64,000 bases of DNA from Pseudomonadota bacterium (GTDB lineage: Bacteria > Desulfobacterota > Desulfovibrionia > Desulfovibrionales > Desulfovibrionaceae), in NCBI GenBank assembly GCA_023433925.1, contig JAEYTO010000063.1, forward strand, positions 1 through 64,000, read 5' to 3'. Below are positions 10,250 to 19,870 of the stretch, piece by piece (the stretch's first letter is position 1; every line of letters begins with the position of its first letter). The position numbers were made by a program, and so were the translations under genes. Below the pieces are notes generated by a model. The model had not been told where the DNA came from and did no database searches. It saw nothing but the letters and a program-made list of their open reading frames with translations.

Positions 10250-12580
10250 CTACTGGTGCATGGGGTACATGGGCGGGGTCACGGGCTTGCTCCCGCCCTG
10301 GCCTGCCGAGCCGTCGGTCTTCTCGCCGGGGTACTCGATGCGGCTGTGGAAGATGCCGGTGAGGATGCGCAGGAAGGCATCGGTGAGCAGGTGCAGGTCC
10401 TTGAGGGTCAGCTCGGACTCGTCGAGCTGACCCTCGGTGAAGATGGTGCGGATCATCTTCTGAATGTGCCCCTTGAGACGGCTGGGCGTGGGATCGACCA
10501 GGGTGCGGCTGGAGGCCTCGATGGCGTCGGCGAGCAGGATGAGCCCGGCCTCCTTGGTCTGCGGCTTGGGGCCGGGATAGCGGTAGTCTTCCTCGCGCAC
10601 GGCATCCTCGCCCTTGGCCTCGGCCAGCTCCTGGGCCTTGTGGAAGAAGTAGGTGATGAGCGACGTGCCGTGATGCTGCTGGATGATGTCCGTGATCTCG
10701 GGCCCGAGCTTGTGCTCCTTGGCCAGCTCCACGCCCTTCTTGGCGTGGGAGATGAGCACCAGCGCGCTCATGGACGGCGCGAGCTTGTCGTGCTTGTTGC
10801 CGCAGCCGAACTGGTTCTCGATGAAGTAGTGCGGGTTCTTGAGCTTGCCGATGTCGTGGTACAGGGCCGCGACCTTGGCCAGCAGAGGGTTGGCGCCGAT
10901 GGCCCGGGCCCCGGCCTCGACCATGTTCGAGACCACCAGGGCATGATGGTAGGTGCCTGGCGCGCTGACCATGAGCTCTTGCAGGAGCGGCTGCTCCAGG
11001 TTCAGGAGCTCCATGAGCTTGAAGCGGGACGTGTAGCCGAAAACGTGCTCGGTGATGGGCGACAGGGCGAGTACGGCCAGAAGCGAGAGCAGACCGCAGG
11101 TGAACACGAGCACCGTGCCGCTCCAGATGCCGGCCTGGCTGGGGGCGTTGAGCATGAGCACGCCGACCCAGCACAGAAGGAGCGCGCCCATCTGTGGGAA
11201 GATGCTGGACAGGAGTTCGATGCGGTTCTGGGCGCGCTTGATGAAGAAGACGTAGAACATGCCCGAGATGAAGTAGAAGATGACCAGCTCAAGGCCCCCG
11301 CCGGCCAGCTTGCCGCACAGGAAAGCCAGCAGGAGCCCGGCGAGGAGGCAGATGATCATGGGGAAGAACAGGGCCAGCACGCCCATGGCGCCGGCCACGG
11401 GCAGCAGGTAGGGGAGCATCTCCGGGCTCACCTTGGCGAAGACGATGCCTTGGGCCAGCGGCGTCTTGATGATGGCGAGCACCTTGGCCAGGCCTCCGAA
11501 GAGGAAGATGGCCGAGCCCAGGAACACGGCGTCGCGCATGGCGATGTCGCGGGTGCGGGCCTCCATGGTCGAGAAGAACAGGCCGAGCAGGAGGAGGAAG
11601 CTGATGACGAAGGTGCCCGCGGCCTGCAAGGGCATGAAAAAGCTCTTCTGGCGCGTGTACAGGGCCTGGATCTTGAACTGCTGGTCGGCGGTCACCCGCT
11701 CGCCCTGGCGCACGATGATCTCGCCCTTCTTGATCTGCGTGTAGACCGGCTCCACGGCCTCCATGACCTCGCGCTTGCGGATCTGGGTGGCCTCGCGGTT
11801 GAAGGTCAGGCTCGGCACGGCCATGGGGTGGATGAGATCCTCCACGGCGCGGCGGAAGCGGATGGGTTTCTTGAGATCGTTGCGCAGGAAGTTCTCCAGG
11901 TCCGTGCGGAACTGGCCCAGGTCGCGGATGAGCTGCAGGTCGGCCTTGAGGCTTTCCTGGTCGCTGCCGAGATCGCGGATGATGATGCCGCCTTTGTAAG
12001 GCAGAAGCAGCCGCTTCTCGCCCACCACGCCGTGGTCGGAGTAGGATTCGATCCAGGGCAGGATGGTCTCGGTGAGCAACTGCCGGAATTCCTCGGTGCG
12101 CCACATGAACAGGCTGCGCGAGCTGATCTCCGAGTTGAGGCTCTCGGCGATCTGCCAGCGCAGCTGCTCCAGGTCCTGGGTGGGCGTGGCCGCGACCTGA
12201 TCGAGGATCCTGGTCACGCGGCGCTTGAGATCGGCCACGGCCTCGTGGCTCAGATCATAGACCGGCGGCTGGGCGGCCGAGACCTGCTCGCGCTTGCGAT
12301 GGGTCGCCTCGGCCTCCTCCAGGAGAAGATCCTCGTCGGCGGTGATGTCCTGGCTGGCGATCTCGCCGGCCACGTAGATCATGATGGGCCGCTCGAAGCG
12401 CAGGCCGGCCATGAGGCTCAAGGCCATGAGCACGCCCACGAGCACCAGCAGTCCGCTGGTGTCGCTGCTGAGCGTGAGGCTCAGGCCGACCCTGGCCTTG
12501 GCGCCAAGGACCGACTTGAGGCCGGCCTTGGACGCCGCGCCGTTAGCCTTTTTCTTCGACAGCCTGGGAATGGCGCTCAT
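10250..12580 (-). CDS. HD-domain cyclic-di-AMP phosphodiesterase, PgpH/YqfF family
   Basis: This 776-residue membrane protein has one N-terminal TM helix, a long extracytoplasmic 7TM-HD extracellular region (roughly residues 60-320), seven TM helices (about 330-530) and a cytoplasmic HD hydrolase domain. The HD motif is in VAALYHDIGKLKNPHYF, with the next metal ligands in QQHHGT. In Gram-positive relatives this family degrades c-di-AMP; whether this organism makes c-di-AMP cannot be seen here. The start at 12580 (MSAIPRLSKKK) overlaps the end of phoH by 38 bp, which suggests translational coupling. Confidence 0.88.
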   Translation of the reverse strand: MSAIPRLSKKKANGAASKAGLKSVLGAKARVGLSLTLSSDTSGLLVLVGVLMALSLMAGLRFERPIMIYVAGEIASQDITADEDLLLEEAEATHRKREQVSAAQPPVYDLSHEAVADLKRRVTRILDQVAATPTQDLEQLRWQIAESLNSEISSRSLFMWRTEEFRQLLTETILPWIESYSDHGVVGEKRLLLPYKGGIIIRDLGSDQESLKADLQLIRDLGQFRTDLENFLRNDLKKPIRFRRAVEDLIHPMAVPSLTFNREATQIRKREVMEAVEPVYTQIKKGEIIVRQGERVTADQQFKIQALYTRQKSFFMPLQAAGTFVISFLLLLGLFFSTMEARTRDIAMRDAVFLGSAIFLFGGLAKVLAIIKTPLAQGIVFAKVSPEMLPYLLPVAGAMGVLALFFPMIICLLAGLLLAFLCGKLAGGGLELVIFYFISGMFYVFFIKRAQNRIELLSSIFPQMGALLLCWVGVLMLNAPSQAGIWSGTVLVFTCGLLSLLAVLALSPITEHVFGYTSRFKLMELLNLEQPLLQELMVSAPGTYHHALVVSNMVEAGARAIGANPLLAKVAALYHDIGKLKNPHYFIENQFGCGNKHDKLAPSMSALVLISHAKKGVELAKEHKLGPEITDIIQQHHGTSLITYFFHKAQELAEAKGEDAVREEDYRYPGPKPQTKEAGLILLADAIEASSRTLVDPTPSRLKGHIQKMIRTIFTEGQLDESELTLKDLHLLTDAFLRILTGIFHSRIEYPGEKTDGSAGQGGSKPVTPPMYPMHQ

Positions 12581-13529
12581 ATGCATTGACGATGCGGCCC
12601 ACCAGCGGATGCCGGATGACATCCCGCTCCTGGAAGGTGATCATGCTTATGCCCGGGATGCCGACCAGCACCTTGCGGGCATGGATAAGTCCCGAGCTGG
12701 ACTTGCCCGGCAGGTCGATCTGGGTCACGTCGCCCGTGACCACGACCTTGGAGCCGAAGCCGAGCCGGGTCAGGAACATCTTCATCTGCTCGATGGTCGT
12801 ATTCTGGGCCTCGTCCAGTATGATGAAGGCGTCGTTCAGGGTCCTGCCGCGCATGAAGGCCAGCGGCGCGATCTCGATGACCCCCGTCTCCAGCATCTCC
12901 TGCACCTTGCCGAACTCGATCATGTCGTGCAGGGCGTCATACAGCGGACGCAGATAGGGGTTGACCTTCTCCACGAGGTCGCCGGGCAGGAACCCGAGCT
13001 TCTCTCCGGCCTCCACGGCCGGCCGGGTCAGCACGAGGCGCTTGACCTTGCGCGCGTTGAGCGCGGCCACGGCCATGGCCACGGCCAGGTAGGTCTTGCC
13101 CGTGCCCGCGGGTCCGATGCCGAAGACCATGTCATTGTCGCGGATGGACTCCATGTAGGCGCGCTGCGTGGGGGTCTTGGGCGCCACCGTGCGCCTGCGC
13201 GAGACCGGAATGCTCAGGCCCTCGAAGACCGAGCCCAGGCTGGTCCCGCTGTCCCTGGAGACGATGCGCCAGCCCTGGTCGATGTCCTGGGGCGAGAGCT
13301 GGCGCCCCGACTTGGCCAGGTCGTAGAGCTGGGCCATGAGGTTGGCCGCCGCGTCCAACCTGCCCTCGTCGTCCGAGCGCAGGACCAGGGACGTACCGCG
13401 GGTGTCCGCGGACACGCCGCTCAAGTCGCTGACCAGCTTGACGTGGCTGTTGTGCGGCCCGAACAGGCTGCTGGCCAGCGCGCAATCATCGAATTCTAGC
13501 CGCCGTATATGGCGGTTGGCTTCGTTCAT
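12543..13529 (-). CDS. PhoH family ATPase (YbeZ)
   Basis: A 328-residue protein with a PhoH ATPase/helicase domain. Walker A is GPAGTGKT around residues 140-147, and Walker B is FIILDEAQN. The first 110 residues are the KH-like N-terminal part common in YbeZ proteins. YbeZ works with YbeY in rRNA processing, and ybeY lies two genes downstream. The stop overlaps the start of the pgpH gene. Confidence 0.93.
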   Translation of the reverse strand: MNEANRHIRRLEFDDCALASSLFGPHNSHVKLVSDLSGVSADTRGTSLVLRSDDEGRLDAAANLMAQLYDLAKSGRQLSPQDIDQGWRIVSRDSGTSLGSVFEGLSIPVSRRRTVAPKTPTQRAYMESIRDNDMVFGIGPAGTGKTYLAVAMAVAALNARKVKRLVLTRPAVEAGEKLGFLPGDLVEKVNPYLRPLYDALHDMIEFGKVQEMLETGVIEIAPLAFMRGRTLNDAFIILDEAQNTTIEQMKMFLTRLGFGSKVVVTGDVTQIDLPGKSSSGLIHARKVLVGIPGISMITFQERDVIRHPLVGRIVNAYERHSQAVEEKG

Positions 13530-13653
13530 GACGCCTCGTATGCAATCGCTCCTGTCCCTGTGGACAAAGAGTTATGTAAAGGTTTTTCACGCAGCCGTCC
13601 AATTCTCATCGCAACGGGCCGGCGCAAGGAAACATGGGCGGTGGCGGAGCGGG

Positions 13654-15201
13654 TCAGGCGGGCAGCGTGAGCTTGAGCCGCTCGGGCAGATCGGGGTCAA
13701 GGTCCACGCGCAAGGTCTGTCGGACCTCATCGACGCGCACCAGCCCAAGGGCCGCGCCCTTGATCTTGCGCACATCCTTGATCAGGGCGCAGAACACGTC
13801 GGCCTTGGCTTCGCCGGCATAGCCGCTGGCGAGGCCGGCGATGATAGCGGCCTCGCGCATGCTCCGCTCCGGCACTTCCTGGCCCGGATGGTCGCGCTTG
13901 AGCACCACGTGCGCGCCGGGCCGGTGCGCGGCATGGAACCACAGGTCGAAAGGGCTGGCCGCCTTGCCGAGCAGCTTGTGGCCCGCCTCCTGGTTCTTGC
14001 CCCGCAGGACACGGAATCCGTCGCTGGTGGTGAAGATCGACACGGCCAGGCCGCGCAGGCGCTGGGACAGGAGCGGCCGGTCGTCGATCTTGGCCTTTGC
14101 GGGCTTGCGCTCCTCGGCGAGCGCCGGCTCCCCGGACTGGTCGCGCAACTCGGCCTCAAGCCGCGCCTTGCGCGCCTCCACCACGGCCAGCCCCCGGCGG
14201 CCCTTGGCCGCCTGTTGAAAGAGCCGCTCCATGTTCTCGGTCACGCTCATGCGCGTGTTCAGCTCCACCGTGACCTCGCCGCTCACGGGATGGCGAGCGG
14301 TGATGCGCTCGGGAGTCGGGCCGTTCTTGTGCCTGTAGAGCTCGGCCTGAAGCACCTCGGCCTGGGCCTTGAGTTCCGCCAGGCGCACGAGCCGCTCTCG
14401 GTCGGCTTCCAGGCGCTCGATGCCGCGCCGTATGCGGCGCTCGCGAGCCTTGAACAGCTCGCGCTCCCCGGCCGACTCGCCGTGGGCCAAGCCGGCGAAG
14501 AAGGCCGGCTCGCCATAAGCGGCCGAAGCCGCCAGAGCGCTGTCGAAAGCCCGCGCAACGGCCTGGCCGGACTTGTCCTCGGGCGGCCAGGCGCTCAGGC
14601 CCACGGGCGCGTCATCGAGGTACGATACGTAGATAGGACCGGCCGGGGCTTTGGCAAGGGACGCGTGGAAGCGGGCGGCCTCGTCCGCGGGCAGGGACTT
14701 GAGCCGCCGGCGCAACGCCGGGGAGATGTGCGGGAATTCCTTCCAGATGTCGGGGTCGTTCAAGGCCCGCTCGAGCGGAGGCCAGGGCGGTTCGGCCCCG
14801 AAGCTCGGCTCCAGCTCGTCTGCCAGGCGCGGGCCCTCGTGCATGTCGAGGATGAGATAGCGGCCTTCGGCCGGCGAGCCCGGAGCGGCCGGTGACAGCT
14901 CCCAGGCCAGGCGCAGCCTGGGCCAGTCCACGCACCAGCCGGTCAGCCTGCGGCCAGCGAGGCGCTTGCGGAACCACATGGCCGCGGCCGGGGCTGTCTG
15001 GGGGTTTTGCGGCTTGATCCCGGAGAGCAGGAGCAGAGCATCTTTCCTGGCCGGGCGGAACAGGAGCATGACCTTGCCGCCCCTGGCGCCGAGCGCGAAA
15101 GTCCAAAAACCTTTTGCCGGGCTGTAGATCTTCTCGATGCGGCGGCCGACAAGCTCCGGCCCCAGCTCGAGGCTCAGGGAGCGGAATACGTGCGCGTCCA
15201 T
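13654..15201 (-). CDS. NFACT family protein (RqcH/Tae2-like)
   Basis: The protein is 515 residues. It has an N-terminal NFACT-N domain beginning MDAHVFRSLSLELG, a coiled-coil middle rich in Arg/Glu/Leu (about 260-370), and a C-terminal NFACT-R (DUF814) domain with LWFHAAHRPGAHVVLK. Bacterial RqcH binds 50S subunits with stalled nascent chains and adds alanine tails; Gram-positive relatives were once called fibronectin-binding proteins. Placement upstream of phoH-pgpH-ybeY and downstream of dksA fits a translation role. The NFACT-N start at 15201 lacks a strong ribosome binding site. Confidence 0.85.
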   Translation of the reverse strand: MDAHVFRSLSLELGPELVGRRIEKIYSPAKGFWTFALGARGGKVMLLFRPARKDALLLLSGIKPQNPQTAPAAAMWFRKRLAGRRLTGWCVDWPRLRLAWELSPAAPGSPAEGRYLILDMHEGPRLADELEPSFGAEPPWPPLERALNDPDIWKEFPHISPALRRRLKSLPADEAARFHASLAKAPAGPIYVSYLDDAPVGLSAWPPEDKSGQAVARAFDSALAASAAYGEPAFFAGLAHGESAGERELFKARERRIRRGIERLEADRERLVRLAELKAQAEVLQAELYRHKNGPTPERITARHPVSGEVTVELNTRMSVTENMERLFQQAAKGRRGLAVVEARKARLEAELRDQSGEPALAEERKPAKAKIDDRPLLSQRLRGLAVSIFTTSDGFRVLRGKNQEAGHKLLGKAASPFDLWFHAAHRPGAHVVLKRDHPGQEVPERSMREAAIIAGLASGYAGEAKADVFCALIKDVRKIKGAALGLVRVDEVRQTLRVDLDPDLPERLKLTLPA

Positions 15202-15258
15202 GGAGCAGGATTATTGCGAAAGAGCGAGGGATCGGGGAGGGCGTCCTGCTGAGCCGGG

Positions 15259-15624
15259 CTAGGTCTCGGCGCGCTGGTGCTCCTCCTCCTCCTGCTTGCT
15301 CTTGCACTGGATGCACAGGGTTGTCACGGGTCGGGCCTTGAGCCTGGGCACGCTGATCTCCTCGCCGCACTCCTCGCAGATGCCGTAGGCGCCCTCGTCG
15401 ATGCGCTGGATGGCCTCCTTGATCTTCTTGATCAGCCGGCGCTCGCGGTCGCGCAGCCGGAGGGTGAAGGCGCGGTCGGACTCGGCGGTGGCCCGGTCCG
15501 CGGGATCGGCATAGACCTCGACCATGTCCGTCATGTCCTCGATGGTTTCGTCGCCCTGCTTGACGATATCGTTCAGCATGTCACTCAAGTGCTTGCGGAA
15601 GAACTCGATGTCCTTGGGGTCCAT
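15259..15624 (-). CDS. dksA: DksA/TraR family zinc-finger transcription factor
   Basis: The 121-residue protein has a coiled-coil segment (about 1-80) and a C4 zinc finger, CEECG and CIQCK, near the C-terminus. DksA enters the RNA polymerase secondary channel and works with ppGpp. A relA/spoT gene is also in this window (51632-53791). The start at 15624 follows GAGGGAG; the frame is open 20 codons further but without a signal. It is the first gene of a minus-strand series continuing into the NFACT gene 57 bp away. Confidence 0.92.
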   Translation of the reverse strand: MDPKDIEFFRKHLSDMLNDIVKQGDETIEDMTDMVEVYADPADRATAESDRAFTLRLRDRERRLIKKIKEAIQRIDEGAYGICEECGEEISVPRLKARPVTTLCIQCKSKQEEEEHQRAET

Positions 15625-15828
15625 GCGTACTCCCTCGTAAATGCGGTCTAATGGCGAAAGGCCCTTGCGGGCCGAAATAAGCACACCTGATTAATTCAAT
15701 CCCTACGTGAAGTAAAGCCTTGCCGGTTGATTTTCTGCGCCCCACCAGCCTGGAACCGAGGCTGGACCAGGGCTTCCAGTCCGACCGATTTTGCCGTAGC
15801 CTCGGGCCGCCCATATCGGAGGTTGAGC

Positions 15829-16602
15829 ATGCCGGACACACGCGACCCGACGCCTTTCGCGCAACTGGGCCAAGCCCGGCTGCTGGCCGACATCCTGGCC
15901 AGCGCCTGCAAGGGCCGTCCCGACGTGCCCGTGCGCGCCTATGTTCAGGGCGCCCACCTGCTCGGCGCGCGCGGCCGCGGCGGGCTGCCCATGGGCCTGT
16001 GCTCCAGGGCCGCGCCGCACGGCGAGCCTCCGGGCGTCGAGCTGCACACGCTGCCCGCCTCGGCCAAGGAGACCGCCGAGCTGCTCCTTGGCCGCCATGA
16101 CGAGCCGGACCTGACGGCCTTCGGCATGGCCGCCGTGAACCTGCTCCTGCCGCCGCCCGCGGCCGCGACGCCCATGAAGGCGCAAGAGCTAATCATGGCC
16201 AAGGGCCGTGGCAAGCGGGTGGCGGTCATCGGCCATTTTCCCTTCGTGGAGCGCATGGGCGGCGAGTTCGCGGACCTGTGGGTCATCGAGAAGGACCCGC
16301 GTCCGGGCGACCGGAGCGAACACGAGGCCGAGTCCCTCCTGCCCCGGGCCGACGTGGTGGCGCTCACCGGAACCACCCTGCTCAACGGGACCTGCGAGCG
16401 GCTGCTCGGGCTCTGCCGCCCCGGCGCCTTCAGGCTCATGCTCGGGCCGAGCACGCCGTTCGCGGCCAGCCTGCTGGACTGGGGCCTGCATGCCCTGTGC
16501 GGCGCGCGCGTGCTCGACCCGGACCTGGCCGCCGCCGGCATCCTGGATGGCGAGCCTTTCAAGAGCCTGCGAGGAATCGAGCAGCTTGCCTGGCTGAGAT
16601 GA
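15829..16602 (+). CDS. DUF364 (Rossmann-like, putative heavy-metal chelation) protein
   Basis: A 257-residue protein resembling the DUF4213/DUF364 group, which has an N-terminal small domain and a C-terminal Rossmann-like half. The segments KRVAVIGHFPFVERM and ADVVALTGTTLLNGT are typical of the second half. Members often lie near metal transport or cofactor genes; here the neighbours are dksA (divergent) and a tRNA cluster. ATG 15829 has GGAGG upstream. Function is not established. Confidence 0.78.
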   Translation: MPDTRDPTPFAQLGQARLLADILASACKGRPDVPVRAYVQGAHLLGARGRGGLPMGLCSRAAPHGEPPGVELHTLPASAKETAELLLGRHDEPDLTAFGMAAVNLLLPPPAAATPMKAQELIMAKGRGKRVAVIGHFPFVERMGGEFADLWVIEKDPRPGDRSEHEAESLLPRADVVALTGTTLLNGTCERLLGLCRPGAFRLMLGPSTPFAASLLDWGLHALCGARVLDPDLAAAGILDGEPFKSLRGIEQLAWLR

Positions 16603-16679
16603 CAAATTATTTTTTTCATGTCGCATAGGCTTGACACTTCAAGGGGAAGCCCTTAGATAGAGCCCTCGCTTTTGAGTGA

Positions 16680-16754
<75 letters not shown>

Positions 16755-16764
16755 ACGAAATTTC

Positions 16765-16839
<75 letters not shown>

Positions 16840-16846
16840 TAGATGA

Positions 16847-16921
<75 letters not shown>

Positions 16922-16929
16922 AATAGTTC

Positions 16930-16967
16930 GGCCGGCCCCCTCGCACGAGATGGCCGGCCTTTTGTTT
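16930..16967 (+). terminator. Rho-independent terminator of the tRNA operon
   Basis: GGCCGGCC (16930-16937) pairs with GGCCGGCC (16952-16959) over a 14-base loop, followed by TTTTGTTT. Confidence 0.85.
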
Positions 16968-17068
16968 ATCTCTGACCGACCAATTCCCGCCGCTGTCTGT
17001 CCTCCCCCATCGCGGCCGTTCCCGGCCCTGGTGGGCTTGCAGGCTCCCGGCAAACCAAGGAGCGCCAA

Positions 17069-17839
17069 GTGAACATGAACCGGAACACAGGCGGGGAGCC
17101 GGCCCGTGACGCATCCCGAGACGTGCGGCTGGACGCCCCGCTGGACGAGCTCCTGGACGCGGCCAGGGCGCGCTACAAGGTGGCCTTCGAGCCCATGAGC
17201 ATCGGCGAGCACGCGCTGGAGATCCTCCAGATCACGGACATGGACAGCTACGTGGAGGCCCTGGCCGCGCGGCTCGAGCCCGGCGACAGCCTGGAGCTGC
17301 CCTTCTGGGCCAAGATATGGCGCACCTCCCTGCTCCTCTCCTACTATGTCCAGCGCCTGCCGGCCCAAGGGCGCAGGATGCTCGAAATCGGCGCCGGCGT
17401 GGGGGTCTGCGGCCTGTTCGCCGCCAAGCACGGCTTCGACGTGACCATCACGGACATCCACCCCGACGCCCTGCTCTTCACGCAGATCAACGTGCTCAAG
17501 AACGGCCTGCAAGACCGCGCCCGCGTGGCTCGGGCCGACTTCACCCAGGACCGGCTCGGCCGGCGCTTCGACATCATCCTCGGCTCCGAGGTCCTCTACA
17601 AGGAGGACACCTACCGCCCGCTGACCAAGTTCCTACTGGCCCATCTGGAGAACTCGCCCGAGGCCGAGATCGTGCTGGCCAAGGAGTACACGCGCAAGGC
17701 CGCCAAGTTCTTCAACCTGGCCGAGCGCGAATTCGATATCAAGAGCCAGAACATCGGCTACAAAACCACCCCCCAGGCAGGCGACCAGGAGAAGCACTTG
17801 TGCACCATCTATCGCCTGCGACCAAGGAAGATCGGGTGA
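17069..17839 (+). CDS. METTL21-like class I SAM methyltransferase
   Basis: The 256-residue protein has the SAM-binding motif LEIGAGVGVCGL (around 108-119), the acidic residue at the end of strand 2 in TDIHPDA, and ILGSEVLYKED. The last resembles the (D/E)xx(Y/F) motif of METTL21/ETFB-type protein lysine methyltransferases, as does PFWAKIW before motif I. The GTG start at 17069 has AAGGAG six bases away; an ATG two codons later is possible. It overlaps the following ycaO gene by 4 bp (GTGA), so the two are co-translated. The substrate is unknown; a protein side chain is inferred from family. Confidence 0.8.
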   Translation: MNMNRNTGGEPARDASRDVRLDAPLDELLDAARARYKVAFEPMSIGEHALEILQITDMDSYVEALAARLEPGDSLELPFWAKIWRTSLLLSYYVQRLPAQGRRMLEIGAGVGVCGLFAAKHGFDVTITDIHPDALLFTQINVLKNGLQDRARVARADFTQDRLGRRFDIILGSEVLYKEDTYRPLTKFLLAHLENSPEAEIVLAKEYTRKAAKFFNLAEREFDIKSQNIGYKTTPQAGDQEKHLCTIYRLRPRKIG

Positions 17840-19596
17840 AGAAAATGCCCAGACTCAGCGACTGCATCAAGACCTACACCGCGGACCAGGACAAGGCCGT
17901 GCTCCCGGCGGAGACTATCCGCAGGGTGCGCGGGCTGCTCGAATCCCAGGGCCAGGGCATCCTGGCCGAGACCAGGCGCATCGACTCCGGCCGGCTGGAC
18001 ATCCCCGTGTTCCTGAGCGTTTGCGGCCCCCGCGCCCGTCAGGTCATGCCCACGCGCAAGCAGATGGGCAAGGGCGCCTCGCCCGAGCAAGCCGAGGCGT
18101 CCGCGCTCATGGAGCTCATGGAGCGCTACAGCTTCTTCTCCTTCTGGGACAGCGGGGCCAACTTCGAGGAGCTGACCTGGAGCGAGGCCCAGGCCCGCTG
18201 GCCCGGCCAGGTCATGCCCCTCGCGGAGATGCTGGCCAGCGTGGGCGAGCGGCTGCCCGACGAGGCCGCGCGCGGCGTGCTCGACCTGGTGACTTGGCGT
18301 TTCAGCAAGGCCCTGCACGTGCCCACGGGCAGCGAGCGCTGGGCGCCGCTCGACTGGTTCAAGCTGCTCAACGAGTTCAACGGATCGAGCGCCGGCAACA
18401 CCTTCGAGGAATCGCTCTTCCAGGGCGCCTGCGAGCTCGTGGAGCGCCACGTCTCGGCCCTGGTGGACCGGGAGCGGCCCGAGCTGCCGACCATCGACCC
18501 CGAGAGCTTCGGCGACGGGGTGCTGGCCAGGCTCGTGCGCTGCTTCACGGGCAACGGCGTCACGGTCCTGCTCAAGGATTTCACCCTGGGCATGCCCGTG
18601 CCCACCGTCGGCGCCCTGGCCTACGACCCCTCGACCTTCCCGGGCCTGAGCGAGATCGTCTTCACCGCGGGCACGGCCTCCACGCCGGCCAAGGCCGCCA
18701 TCCGCGCCCTGACCGAAGTGGCCCAGCTCGCGGGCGATTTCCACACCGGCAGTAACTACGAGGCCTCGGGGCTGCCCAAGTTCACGAGCCTGGACGAGAT
18801 GGCCTGGCTCACGCGCGGCCCCGTGGTCCCGGCCTCCAGCCTGCCCGACATCGGCAGCATGAACATCCGCGAGGAGGTCGAGGCCCTGGCCGCGGGCCTC
18901 AACGGCCTGGGCTTCTCCCTGTACACGGTCGAGACCACCCACCCGGAGCTGGGCATCCCGGCGAATTACAGCTTCGTGCCCGGCTTCCAGTTCCGCGAGC
19001 GCAGCCGTCAGGCCGGCCTCGGTCTGTTCGTGGGCCGCAGGCTCGCCGAGTGCGCCGACCCCGAGGCGGCCGTGCAGGGCCTCAAGCTCCTCGCGCAGGT
19101 CTACCCGGGCGCGCATTTCATCCCCTTCTTCGAGGGACTGGCCGCGCTCAACGCCGGGGACGTGGCGGTGGCCTTCCACAAGTTCCAGGCCGCCGAGCCC
19201 AGGCAGCCCGACGACGAGGACAAGGCCCTGTGCGCCTTCTACGCGGCCTACGCCATGACCCTGCGCCAACGCTGGGAAGACGCCCTGCCGCACCTGGACC
19301 GGGCCATCGCCATGAGCCCGGAGGTCAAGGAGTACTACAACCTGCGCGGAGTCGCCCGCTTCAAGCAGTCGCGCCATGCCGAGGCCGCCGCCGATTTTCG
19401 CGCCGCCCTGAACCTGGACAGCGGCTCGGCCATGGATTTGGCCAACCTGGGATTGTGCCACAAGTTCATGGGCGAGACCGAATCGGCCCGGGATTACCTG
19501 CAAGCCGCGCTGCGCCTGGACCCGGCCCTGGACTTCGCCCGCGAGCACCTGACCGAGCTTGGTTCCGGCGATGCCCAGGACGGGCCGACGTCGTAG
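17836..19596 (+). CDS. ycaO: YcaO family protein with C-terminal TPR
   Basis: The 586-residue length is the same as E. coli YcaO. The N-terminal part (about 1-380) is a YcaO ATP-dependent cyclodehydratase/thioamidation domain, with the Glu-rich segments EASALMELMERYS and FEESLFQGACELVERH that in the family hold Mg-ATP. The C-terminal part (about 430-580) is TPR-like, as in E. coli YcaO, which assists RimO in beta-methylthiolation of ribosomal protein S12. The GTG at 17836 overlaps the methyltransferase stop and has GGAAG upstream. dsrC follows after 274 bp with its own promoter. Whether the target is S12 or something else is open. Confidence 0.85.
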   Translation: MKKMPRLSDCIKTYTADQDKAVLPAETIRRVRGLLESQGQGILAETRRIDSGRLDIPVFLSVCGPRARQVMPTRKQMGKGASPEQAEASALMELMERYSFFSFWDSGANFEELTWSEAQARWPGQVMPLAEMLASVGERLPDEAARGVLDLVTWRFSKALHVPTGSERWAPLDWFKLLNEFNGSSAGNTFEESLFQGACELVERHVSALVDRERPELPTIDPESFGDGVLARLVRCFTGNGVTVLLKDFTLGMPVPTVGALAYDPSTFPGLSEIVFTAGTASTPAKAAIRALTEVAQLAGDFHTGSNYEASGLPKFTSLDEMAWLTRGPVVPASSLPDIGSMNIREEVEALAAGLNGLGFSLYTVETTHPELGIPANYSFVPGFQFRERSRQAGLGLFVGRRLAECADPEAAVQGLKLLAQVYPGAHFIPFFEGLAALNAGDVAVAFHKFQAAEPRQPDDEDKALCAFYAAYAMTLRQRWEDALPHLDRAIAMSPEVKEYYNLRGVARFKQSRHAEAAADFRAALNLDSGSAMDLANLGLCHKFMGETESARDYLQAALRLDPALDFAREHLTELGSGDAQDGPTS

Positions 19597-19632
19597 CGAG
19601 AAAAATTGGATTGCAATAGGCCACCCATAATA

Positions 19633-19662
19633 TTGACAAACATCCCGCGCTGACTTTACATA
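19633..19662 (+). promoter_or_regulatory. Putative sigma-70 promoter of dsrC
   Basis: A perfect TTGACA lies at 19633-19638, followed after 18 bases by TACATA (19657-19662), with a further GATAAT at 19665-19670. Transcription from here would give dsrC a leader of about 200 nt. The leader contains a direct repeat CATGAACCC (two copies) and several GC-rich inverted repeats. Position relative to dsrC fits an independently and strongly transcribed gene. Confidence 0.5.
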
Positions 19663-19870
19663 TGGATAATGTTTAGGCATGAACCCGGCATGAACCCGAC
19701 ATAATCAGGGGCGTTCGGCGCCAAGGCGGACACGCTGGTCGGGAGACTATGACGAGATGTTCGGCCCGCCCGGAAGACCGGGATAAGGTTGCCGGAAGGG
19801 CCGGGCTTCGGTTGACCCGAGCATACGGTAGTGGTAGGAACACTAAACCATCTTTTTAAGGAGGATGTGC

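Noticed and set aside
10256..12589. 777-codon plus-strand frame opposite pgpH
   Set aside because: Gln/His/Glu-rich nonsense; the minus strand encodes a full HD-domain protein in the standard phoH-pgpH-ybeY order.
17809..19680. 623-codon minus-strand frame opposite ycaO
   Set aside because: Antisense of YcaO, which has clear catalytic motifs, a ribosome binding site and the family length.
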